Shown piece after piece: positions 1 through 5,179 of a stretch of DNA of 5,179 nucleotides. How positions within the stretch are numbered: position 1 is the first letter of the stretch; each line of letters opens with the position of its first letter. The notes under the pieces were generated by a model. It had not been told where the DNA came from, did no database searches, and was given only the letters and a program-made list of their open reading frames with translations. The DNA comes from Thermotoga sp. 4484_232 (GTDB lineage: Bacteria; Thermotogota; Thermotogae; Thermotogales; Thermotogaceae): positions 1-5,179 of the forward strand of contig MZGO01000072.1 in NCBI GenBank assembly GCA_002084985.1. Direction: 5' to 3'. A program made the position numbers and the translations under genes.

Positions 1-7
1 ACTCCAT
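1..7 (-). CDS. Possible start of the next operon gene (partial, unidentified)
   Basis: An ATG at 7-5 follows the der stop codon (TGA at 14-12) by 4 nt. It is preceded by AGGTGA (17-12), a plausible Shine-Dalgarno formed by the last codons and stop of der. This matches the other junctions in the window, where each gene's end carries the next gene's ribosome binding site. Only two codons and one extra base are visible, so the product cannot be named. It could also be a chance ATG. Confidence 0.35.
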
Positions 8-11
8 ACTA

Positions 12-1280
12 TCACCTGCTCTTTTTGAATTTCAAGAAGATGGGTGATCCTGTGAAAGGGTGTACATACGTTCTGATCGCCCTTTTTATCGAGTTCTGAT
101 AACTTTTAGGAATATCATCAGGCCTGTTGGTGAAGAAGAGAAAAACCGGGGGTTTCACATCAACCTGGAGACCAAAATATATCCTGACTTTTCTTCCCCC
201 TTTAGATGGTGGGGGCGAGATCAGAAAAAGTTTTTCCAAAGCGGCATTCAAAGAGCTTGTTGGTACTTTTGTTGTTGCCGAGACGAAAACCAGAGGACTG
301 AAGTCAACGAAGTACAGTTTCTCCTTGAATAGTTGAAGATACTCTTCTTTTCTTCTCTCTCTGTGCTCCACCAAATCCCATTTGTTAAAAACCGTGACGA
401 TGGCTTTGCCCCTACGTTCTACAAGACCCGCTAACCTCTGATCCTGCCTTGATATACCCTCCATTGCATCCAGAACCAGAACGACGACATCTGCCCTTTC
501 TATAGCCTCGACAGTCCTGTACGTTCCATACCTTTCAAGAGTTTTGGGTTCAATCCTGGATCTTCTTCTCATACCCGCCGTGTCTATGAAAATGTACCTT
601 TTCCCATCTACTTCTACTTCTTCATCCACAGCATCCCTGGTTGTTCCAGGTAGTGGTGTCACAAGAGTTCTTTCCATACCCAGTATGGCGTTGAAAAGAG
701 AAGATTTCCCAACGTTGGGTTTTCCTATTATTGCAACTTTTATCGCTTCTTCCCGCTTTTCTTCCTTTAACTCTAATCCTTTGGATTCCAGTTTCTCCAC
801 AATTTTCTCCAAAAGTGTGTCGATGTTCAGCGAGTGTTCGGAGGATACAGGAATAGGCTCTCCAAAACCAAGTGAGTAGAGCTCTGGTTTTACCTCATTC
901 TCATACTTCTTCTTGTCCTCCACCTTGTTGGCAACCAGTATAACATCTGCTCCACTTTTTCTCACAAAATCTGCAAGATGGTGATCCTCGCTTGTGAGAC
1001 CTTCTCTGCCGTCCACGACAAACAGCAGAAGATCTCCTTCTTTCAGCATATCCAGGGTCATCTCTTTCATTTTCTTTTCAACGATTCCTTCGGGATTTTC
1101 GAATATACCGCAGGTATCGACCAGGGTAAAGAACTTTCCTCTCCACTCGACCCTGTCCTGAATGGAATCTCTCGTGACACCTGGATCGTCTTCAACGATC
1201 GCTTTCCTTTTCCTTATCAGCCTGTTAAACAGTGTTGACTTTCCAACGTTGGGTTTTCCCACAATTAGAACTGTTGCCAT
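12..1280 (-). CDS. der: GTPase Der (EngA), ribosome assembly, with a ~20-residue gap in G domain 2
   Basis: Der is an essential bacterial GTPase with two tandem GTP-binding domains and a C-terminal KH-like domain; it acts in the cytoplasm in late 50S subunit assembly. The 422 residues show G domain 1 (G1 GKPNVGKS 8-15, G2 Thr36 in PGVTRD, G3 DTCG 55-58, G4 NKVE 118-121) and G domain 2 (G1 GKPNVGKS 186-193, G2 PGTTRD 211-216, G3 DTAG 233-236, G4 NKWD 299-302, G5 Ser334-Ala335). The KH-like domain runs from about 340 to the end, with IYFG-Q and PPVFLFF motifs. After SA at 334-335 the sequence jumps to TTKVPTSSLN. The family has about 25 residues between SA and the T-S-x-L segment; here there are 5, so the last helix of G domain 2 is missing without a frameshift. 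The start is the ATG at 1280, with GGGGAGGT just upstream and one base after the rpsA stop. Identity as Der is certain; whether this copy works is doubtful. Confidence 0.96.
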   Translation of the reverse strand: MATVLIVGKPNVGKSTLFNRLIRKRKAIVEDDPGVTRDSIQDRVEWRGKFFTLVDTCGIFENPEGIVEKKMKEMTLDMLKEGDLLLFVVDGREGLTSEDHHLADFVRKSGADVILVANKVEDKKKYENEVKPELYSLGFGEPIPVSSEHSLNIDTLLEKIVEKLESKGLELKEEKREEAIKVAIIGKPNVGKSSLFNAILGMERTLVTPLPGTTRDAVDEEVEVDGKRYIFIDTAGMRRRSRIEPKTLERYGTYRTVEAIERADVVVLVLDAMEGISRQDQRLAGLVERRGKAIVTVFNKWDLVEHRERRKEEYLQLFKEKLYFVDFSPLVFVSATTKVPTSSLNAALEKLFLISPPPSKGGRKVRIYFGLQVDVKPPVFLFFTNRPDDIPKSYQNSIKRAIRTYVHPFTGSPIFLKFKKSR

Positions 1281-1281
1281 T

Positions 1282-2919
1282 TTACCTCCCCTTTATCACC
1301 TCACCCAGTGTTCTTTCCACTTTCTCGGCTTCAACCTGTCTTTTGTAATCTTCGTAGTTCCGTCGCTCGTTCAGTTCTTTCACACTGACGATCATTCTGT
1401 TTCCTCTTCTGTCTTCGAGTACCCTGAGCACCATCGCTTCTATCTCTTCTCCCACCTTCAGTTTCTCTTCACAGTGAGAGGATGGGAGGAAAGCGTCCAC
1501 ATTGTAATCCTTGACTTCAAGGAGAACCCCTGATTTCATAACCTTCTTGACCTTGCCTTTGATCACCGATCCTTTATCCAGCTCTTCCATGACCCTCTTC
1601 CATGGATTCTCTGTAGCCTCTTTCACACTCAATCTCATCCTTCTGTTCTCCGTATCTATACCGAGTATCTTGACCTTGATCTTTTTTCCCTCTCTCAATA
1701 CTTCCTCCGGTTTCTCTATGTAATTCCACGATATTTCGGATATGGGGACGAACCCACTCACACCATCTTCTATCTCTACGATGGCACCTGTTGGCAGAAT
1801 CTTCGCCACTTTACCGACAACCACGTTACCAACAGGATACTTTTCAGGAACCGTCTCCCATGGATCCCCTTTAGCTTTTTTATAGCTCAGGGTGATCTTT
1901 CTATTTTCTTTGTCCAGGTTTATAACCTCTACTTTCACGATGTCTCCAACTTTCACAACATCTCTGAGATTTTTCCTTCCTCTTCCCCAGAAAACCTCCG
2001 AGTATGGGACGAGCCCGTCAACACCGGGTTCCAGATTCACGAAGAAACCAAAGGGATGGATCGATTTCACAACCCCCGTAACCGTACTTCCAACAGGATA
2101 TTTCCTCTCTACGCTTTCCCACGGGTCCGGCATCAGAGCTTTCAAACTCAGAATGACTTTTCTGCTTTCAGGATCTATCTTCAAGATCTTTGCTGCGATA
2201 TTCTGCCTCGATTCAACGACTTCTTTCGGAGTTATGGAAGGATCATAACTTATCTCCGATCTTGGGATGAAACCAGTTATCACATCGTTTATCCTGATAA
2301 CGATACCATTTTGCCTGATCTTTTCAACAGTTCCTTCGATTATATCTCCAACCTTTTTCTCTTCAAAGAATTCTTCGATCTTCTTATCCAGAATAGCACG
2401 CCTTGAAACGACTATGTTAGTCCTTCTTCCCCTCCTTTCGAAGTTTATAACCATGAATTCGATTTCGCCTCTTGGATAACTCTCCCCACTCTTTATCAAC
2501 GAATGCGATCCCGGCAGGAACGCCTCCACAACCCCTCCCACGAGTACTCTGTAACCTCCTTTGACCTGTTCTGTGATCCTTCCAGTGAATATCGCCTCGT
2601 TCTTTTCAAACTTCTCTTCGATTTCTCTCATTATTTCAGAATATTTCGGTCTCCTCTCCGAAAGGACGACCGTTCCCTCTTCATCATTTATTCTGATTAT
2701 TTGAAGTTCCAACTTTAAGCCTGTACGATAGGATTTCAAGGATTTTATAAGTTCGCTTTCAGGAACCCACCCCTCACTCTTTCCACCGAAATCAACTATG
2801 AGGCCATCTTCCCGTACTGAAATAACTTCTCCCAGAACTTTTTCCCCAACCTTGTGATCTCTGGTGTCTAAAAAAGCTAGGGCTTCTTCCATGTTTTCAA
2901 AATCTTTTTCCTCACTCAT
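1282..2919 (-). CDS. rpsA: Ribosomal protein S1, six S1 domains
   Basis: This is an S1-type RNA-binding protein that recruits and unfolds mRNA at the 30S subunit. The 545 residues hold six S1 (OB-fold) repeats at roughly 24-88, 107-173, 189-260, 275-347, 362-434 and 449-516. Domains 3-5 show the clearest motif: hydrophobic-G-x-V start, a GF/GAI strand, GF/GL-V/I-P-x-SE, and a closing R-K/R-I-x-LS. Domains 3, 4 and 5 are each followed by a D/NPW linker (264-267, 352-354, 438-440), which spaces the repeats about 86-87 residues apart and marks tandem duplication. The six-domain layout resembles proteobacterial S1 rather than the shorter forms of many Firmicutes. The start is the ATG at 2919, 6 nt after GGGAGGGG, and overlaps the end of ispH by 8 nt; the stop is 1 nt before der. 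An acidic N-terminus (about 1-20) precedes domain 1. No damage is seen. Confidence 0.95.
   Translation of the reverse strand: MSEEKDFENMEEALAFLDTRDHKVGEKVLGEVISVREDGLIVDFGGKSEGWVPESELIKSLKSYRTGLKLELQIIRINDEEGTVVLSERRPKYSEIMREIEEKFEKNEAIFTGRITEQVKGGYRVLVGGVVEAFLPGSHSLIKSGESYPRGEIEFMVINFERRGRRTNIVVSRRAILDKKIEEFFEEKKVGDIIEGTVEKIRQNGIVIRINDVITGFIPRSEISYDPSITPKEVVESRQNIAAKILKIDPESRKVILSLKALMPDPWESVERKYPVGSTVTGVVKSIHPFGFFVNLEPGVDGLVPYSEVFWGRGRKNLRDVVKVGDIVKVEVINLDKENRKITLSYKKAKGDPWETVPEKYPVGNVVVGKVAKILPTGAIVEIEDGVSGFVPISEISWNYIEKPEEVLREGKKIKVKILGIDTENRRMRLSVKEATENPWKRVMEELDKGSVIKGKVKKVMKSGVLLEVKDYNVDAFLPSSHCEEKLKVGEEIEAMVLRVLEDRRGNRMIVSVKELNERRNYEDYKRQVEAEKVERTLGEVIKGR
1284..1291 (-). promoter_or_regulatory. 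Ribosome binding site of der
   Basis: GGGGAGGT on the minus strand sits inside the final Gly-Arg codons and stop of rpsA. The GGAGG core ends 4 nt before the der ATG, a rather short spacing. The arrangement fits translational coupling of der to rpsA. Confidence 0.8.
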
Positions 2920-3742
2920 CTTCTTCCCCTCCCAACACTTTCAATTTTTTGATGACATTCTGAACAATGTACAAAGGAGTTGATGTTCCACTTATGACCC
3001 CCACACACTCCACCTCTGGGATTCTCTCAATATCCTCCGGTTTCTCAATCCAGACGGCATTACCATTGCTGGTGGCTATTTGGAAGAGTTTCCCCGTGTT
3101 TGAGCTGTGTTTTCCTCCCACAACAAAAACGATATCACAAGTTCTGGACATCTCCTTCGCTATTCTTTCTCTCTTCAACGTGACATCACATATCGTGTTG
3201 AAAATCTCCGCCTTTGCGAAATCACTCATTTTGATCTCTTCTGCCACGAACTCTTTGAAGGATTCCAGAGGAGCAGTTGTTTGTGCCATGATGTACACGA
3301 TCTCCTCTTTTAAAGGAATGGGGGAGAGAGTTATCAGAGCATGAGGAGCATATCCAGAGAGTGCTTTCATCTCCGGATGATCCCTCTTTCCGAAAACGAC
3401 TACTTTCCCTTTTTTAGAGGCGTTTTTTGCTTTTTTGAAAAGAGCTTCAACGATTGGACACGTGAGATCCACTACTTCTTTAAAATGCTTTTTATAATGA
3501 TTGATTCTAGCAGGGGGAAGCCCATGAGCTCTAACAACGAAAATGGAATTTTTTGAATCCTCAGGTATATCATTTATTTTCTTCAACCCAAGTTCTTCCA
3601 GTTCTTTCATAACCAGCGGATTGTGTACTATATCACCATCTGTATATACCTTCTCCCCTTTTGAAAGAAGCTCTTTAACATGTTCAACTGCTCTCTTCAC
3701 TCCAAAGCAAAAGCCAACATCCTCAGCGACGACGATTCTCAC
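2912..3742 (-). CDS. ispH: 4-hydroxy-3-methylbut-2-enyl diphosphate reductase (LytB/IspH)
   Basis: IspH is the iron-sulfur enzyme of the last MEP-pathway step. It reduces HMBPP to IPP and DMAPP in the cytoplasm. The 276-residue length is normal for a single-domain IspH. The three cysteines expected to hold the cluster are present: Cys12 (FCFGV), Cys95 (DLTCP) and Cys185 (NTICDVT). The substrate-site residues are also there: His40 (IVHNP), His73 (RAHG), His122 and Glu124 (DHPE), the QTT motif at 154-156, SSN at 213-215, and the late SGTSTP at 251-256. The start is GTG at 3742, supported by GGGAGG 8 nt upstream; GTG and the cmk TGA share GTGA. The gene overlaps rpsA by 8 nt, so IspH and S1 are separate but tightly coupled here; in some Clostridia the two are fused. 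Complete and apparently intact. Confidence 0.96.
   Translation of the reverse strand: MRIVVAEDVGFCFGVKRAVEHVKELLSKGEKVYTDGDIVHNPLVMKELEELGLKKINDIPEDSKNSIFVVRAHGLPPARINHYKKHFKEVVDLTCPIVEALFKKAKNASKKGKVVVFGKRDHPEMKALSGYAPHALITLSPIPLKEEIVYIMAQTTAPLESFKEFVAEEIKMSDFAKAEIFNTICDVTLKRERIAKEMSRTCDIVFVVGGKHSSNTGKLFQIATSNGNAVWIEKPEDIERIPEVECVGVISGTSTPLYIVQNVIKKLKVLGGEEDE
2926..2933 (-). promoter_or_regulatory. Ribosome binding site of rpsA
   Basis: GGGAGGGG on the minus strand lies 6 nt upstream of the rpsA ATG. It is written by the Gly-Gly-Glu codons near the IspH C-terminus (GGEEDE). It supports the start at 2919 and coupling to ispH translation. Confidence 0.8.
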
Positions 3743-4410
3743 GAAACTTTCCTCCCGAGTTTCTCCAATATCATATTCTCTATTCGTGACACAACTTCTT
3801 CTATCGTGAGATTCGTCGTGTCGATTTCGATGGCGTCTTCGGCTCGTCTGAGAGGAGCTGTCTCTCTTTCCGAATCCTGCGTGTCTCTCTTTCTAACCTC
3901 TTCTTCTATCTCCTCTCTGGATACATTCATACCCTTCTCTTTCAGTTCCTTCATCCTTCTTCTTACCCTCTCCTCAAAAGATGCCGTCAAGAAGATCTTG
4001 AGATGAGCGTTTGGAAGGACAACTGTTCCAATGTCCCTTCCATCGACTATTATCTTTCTTCCTCTGCAGATTTTTCTCTGCATTTCCGTTAGATATCTTC
4101 GAACCACAGGTAATTTGGCAAAATTTGAAGCTAAGATACCAGCTTGAGGAGTTCTTATGAATTTTTCAACATCCTCTCCATTCAGATAGATTTTCCCATC
4201 CCTGTACTCCAATCTCACCTTTCCTAATGCTTTTTCTATCTCATCCACATCATCCGGTTTTAAATTCAAAGAATTCAGGTAAACCCCTATGGCTCTATAC
4301 ATGGCACCTGTATCAAGGTAATCGAATCCAAGTTTTTTAGATAGAAGTTTAGACACAGTGGTTTTACCAGATCCAGCAGGTCCGTCTATGGCAACATGAA
4401 ACTCTTCCAT
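3739..4410 (-). CDS. cmk: Cytidylate kinase (CMP/dCMP kinase)
   Basis: Cmk transfers phosphate from ATP to CMP or dCMP in the cytoplasm, recycling pyrimidine nucleotides for RNA, DNA and lipid precursors. Read from the ATG at 4410 the protein has 223 residues, normal for the bacterial family. Motifs in order: Walker A GPAGSGKTT (10-18), YLDTGAMYRA (31-40), the DGRDIGTVV CMP-site segment (123-131), the arginine-rich lid region with RDTQDSER (175-182) and PLRRAEDAIEIDTT (186-199). The frame stays open upstream to a TTG at 4434, which would add eight residues, but GGGGGAGG lies 6 nt before the ATG at 4410 and the conserved fold starts right after it, so I use the ATG. The start is 1 nt after the STAS stop and the end overlaps ispH by 4 nt. 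The cmk-rpsA pairing is common in bacteria. Apparently intact. Confidence 0.95.
   Translation of the reverse strand: MEEFHVAIDGPAGSGKTTVSKLLSKKLGFDYLDTGAMYRAIGVYLNSLNLKPDDVDEIEKALGKVRLEYRDGKIYLNGEDVEKFIRTPQAGILASNFAKLPVVRRYLTEMQRKICRGRKIIVDGRDIGTVVLPNAHLKIFLTASFEERVRRRMKELKEKGMNVSREEIEEEVRKRDTQDSERETAPLRRAEDAIEIDTTNLTIEEVVSRIENMILEKLGRKVS
3751..3756 (-). promoter_or_regulatory. Ribosome binding site of ispH
   Basis: GGGAGG on the minus strand, inside the Gly-Arg codons near the Cmk C-terminus, is 8 nt before the GTG start of ispH. It supports the GTG as the true start, since no in-frame ATG lies nearby. Confidence 0.75.
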
Positions 4411-4411
4411 A

Positions 4412-4744
4412 TCAAACCTCCCCCAGGGTGTCAACGATCTTGAAAACCCTATCGAGCCTGGTCATCTCAAAAATTCTTTTAACATTAGGTTTTAAAGAAG
4501 CTAGAACGAATTCCTTGCCTTTAGTTCTCACATCCTTCAGAAGAGCAACCAAACTTCCCAACCCCGCGCTGTCTATGTAGGCAACGTTGGACATATCGAG
4601 CACAACCATATCGGCGTCCACCGATTTCAACTTTTCCCTGATGGTTTTTTTGAAATCACCCGAATGGTACGCATCGATATCTCCGCTAACACTAACAATG
4701 AGCTTCCCTTCCTCCTGCGCGAAATTGATTTTCATATCATTCAT
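4412..4744 (-). CDS. STAS-domain anti-sigma factor antagonist (SpoIIAA/RsbV-like)
   Basis: A small single-domain STAS protein of 110 residues. The family works in partner switching: the unphosphorylated form binds an anti-sigma factor kinase and frees the sigma factor, and phosphorylation of a conserved serine turns it off. The fold is readable: strands at about 5-10 and 15-20, [12 protein letters not shown] (20-31), [19 protein letters not shown] (47-65), and FVLASL (79-84) followed by a helix ending in [10 protein letters not shown] (94-103). Ser59 in D-S-A-G-L-G matches the phosphorylation site of SpoIIAA and RsbV. It corresponds by position and sequence to T. maritima TM1442, as I remember it. 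No cognate kinase, phosphatase or sigma factor is in the window, so its target is unknown. The ATG at 4744 is chosen because GAGGAGGT lies 8 nt upstream; a TTG at 4765 would start upstream of that site. It overlaps aspS by 8 nt. Confidence 0.93.
   Translation of the reverse strand: MNDMKINFAQEEGKLIVSVSGDIDAYHSGDFKKTIREKLKSVDADMVVLDMSNVAYIDSAGLGSLVALLKDVRTKGKEFVLASLKPNVKRIFEMTRLDRVFKIVDTLGEV
4417..4424 (-). promoter_or_regulatory. Ribosome binding site of cmk (decides the start)
   Basis: GGGGGAGG on the minus strand ends 6 nt before the ATG at 4410 and is encoded by the Gly-Glu-Val codons ending the STAS protein. Because it lies downstream of the alternative TTG at 4434, it argues for the shorter Cmk. 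Confidence 0.85.
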
Positions 4745-4752
4745 CGTTCGGC

Positions 4753-4760
4753 ACCTCCTC
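4753..4760 (-). promoter_or_regulatory. Ribosome binding site of the STAS gene (decides the start)
   Basis: GAGGAGGT on the minus strand is encoded by the Glu-Glu-Val codons near the AspRS C-terminus and stands 8 nt before the ATG at 4744. It rules against the TTG at 4765, which lies 5' of it, and makes the in-frame ATG at 4735 less likely (17 nt away). Confidence 0.85.
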
Positions 4761-4917
4761 AACAAGCTCTATTTTAAGCTCCTTCAACTGTGTATCCCTG
4801 ACCTCCGATGGAGCACCTGTCATCAGGCAAACCCCACTTCCTGTTTTTGGGAAAGCTATAACGTCCCTTATGGATTCCTCTCCTGCCAATATCGCAACGA
4901 ATCTATCCAACCCAAGA

Positions 4918-5059
4918 GCTATTCCCCCATGAGGCGGAGCACCACATTCGAAGGCTTCCAAGAGAAAACCGAATTTTTCTAAAGCTTCGCTATTCCCCCA
5001 TGAGGCGGAGCACCACATTCGAAGGCTTCCAAGAGAAAACCGAATTTTTCTAAAGCTTC
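4918..5059. repeat. Perfect 71-bp direct tandem duplication within aspS
   Basis: Positions 4918-4988 and 4989-5059 are identical base for base, with no spacer. The match fails at once on both sides (4917 a against 4988 c; 4989 g against 5060 t). Each copy covers the codons for EALEKF through PPHGGIA. Since 71 is not a multiple of three, the second copy shifts the aspS frame. The lack of any divergence means it is either very recent or an artefact. Confidence 0.98.
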
Positions 5060-5179
5060 TTCTTTGCTTATTCCAAGCATTTCGAAGATCTTCTCTTGAA
5101 TCTTCCTGTTGTGTATCCTTATACTTCCCCCACCTAACTCGTATCCATTAACGACGATATCGTAAGATAACGCTCTGAT

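Larger units (their letters stand above)
4737..5179 (-). pseudogene. aspS: Aspartyl-tRNA synthetase, C-terminal part, frameshifted by a 71-bp duplication
   Basis: AspRS is the class II synthetase that charges tRNA-Asp, essential for translation. The gene enters the window truncated at its 5' end. The upstream frame reads [21 protein letters not shown] and on through APPHGGIA, then shifts and hits TAG at 4981-4979 after two wrong residues (66 residues in the window). The rest lies in another frame and ends at TGA 4739-4737: [25 protein letters not shown] and the C-terminus LVEEVPNDE. Removing one 71-bp copy leaves 372 nt, exactly 123 residues plus stop, with normal class II motif 3 (GGIALGLDR). 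As written, the upstream product lacks the motif 3 arginine, which contacts ATP, so it should be inactive. An ATG at 5018 in the second frame is a by-product of the duplication, not a gene start. Family assignment is secure; calling it a real pseudogene is not, because an assembly error is at least as likely. Confidence 0.9.

Noticed and set aside
60..3809. Many plus-strand open frames of 68-131 codons
   Set aside because: They lie antisense to well-identified genes, show no known motifs, and lack ribosome binding sites in sensible positions. They follow from the base composition of the minus-strand genes.
4411..4434. TTG start for cmk giving 231 residues
   Set aside because: The strong GGGGGAGG site lies downstream of that TTG and 6 nt before the ATG at 4410, where the conserved fold begins.
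4745..4765. TTG start for the STAS gene giving 117 residues
   Set aside because: It would begin 5' of the GAGGAGGT site, and the added residues MLRRCRT are outside the STAS fold.
4979..4995. Programmed ribosomal frameshift in aspS
   Set aside because: No slippery heptamer or structure is evident at the shift, and a frameshift would leave duplicated residues just before motif 3. The exact tandem copy explains the frame change fully.
4737..5018. A separate small gene starting at the ATG at 5018
   Set aside because: Its first residues ([10 protein letters not shown]) are an out-of-frame reading of the duplicated segment; the rest is the normal AspRS C-terminus. It exists only because of the 71-bp duplication.
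4918..5059. CRISPR repeat or mobile-element target-site duplication
   Set aside because: There are only two copies with no spacer, within coding sequence, and no transposase or terminal inverted repeats; the copies encode AspRS.
1..5179. A new defence, mobile or regulatory system
   Set aside because: All coding space is taken by known housekeeping families in an order known from Thermotoga; there are no accessory genes, RNA genes, inverted-repeat elements or long noncoding stretches.

Overview
The window carries one strand of compact, housekeeping bacterial genes. All are on the minus strand, so transcription runs from high to low coordinates: aspS (C-terminal part, broken) -> STAS-domain protein -> cmk -> ispH -> rpsA -> der -> the first bases of a probable next gene. 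Gene order and protein sequence point to the Thermotogae, close to Thermotoga. As I recall it, T. maritima has the same order (TM1441 aspS, TM1442 anti-sigma-factor antagonist, TM1443 cmk, TM1444 ispH, TM1445 rpsA, TM1446 der). The proteins are rich in Lys, Glu, Arg and Val and poor in Gln and Cys, as in thermophiles. From memory, Der is clearly diverged from T. maritima Der, so this is probably a related species rather than that strain; I cannot compute the identity.

Layout from transcription start to end: 5179-4737 aspartyl-tRNA synthetase C-terminus, frameshifted by a perfect 71-bp tandem duplication (4918-4988 and 4989-5059); 4744-4412 STAS protein; 4410-3739 cytidylate kinase; 3742-2912 IspH; 2919-1282 six-domain S1 protein; 1280-12 the double GTPase Der; 7-1 a possible next start codon. 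Neighbouring genes overlap by 4 or 8 nt or are separated by 1 nt. Every Shine-Dalgarno sequence lies inside the last codons of the gene upstream. There is no gap of any size, and I see no internal promoter, terminator, RNA gene, mobile element or CRISPR array.

Most of the genes serve translation or basic metabolism: tRNA charging (AspRS), mRNA binding on the ribosome (S1), 50S assembly (Der), CMP/dCMP phosphorylation (Cmk) and the last step of MEP isoprenoid synthesis (IspH). The STAS protein is the odd one out and suggests a link to stress or sigma-factor signalling.

I found no undescribed system. The two real oddities are lesions in genes expected to be essential: the out-of-frame duplication in aspS, and an in-frame loss of about 20 residues in Der just after its second G5 motif. 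Both need checking as assembly or sequencing errors before any biological reading. I also corrected two starts: cmk and the STAS gene begin at ATG codons with good ribosome binding sites, not at TTG codons further upstream.
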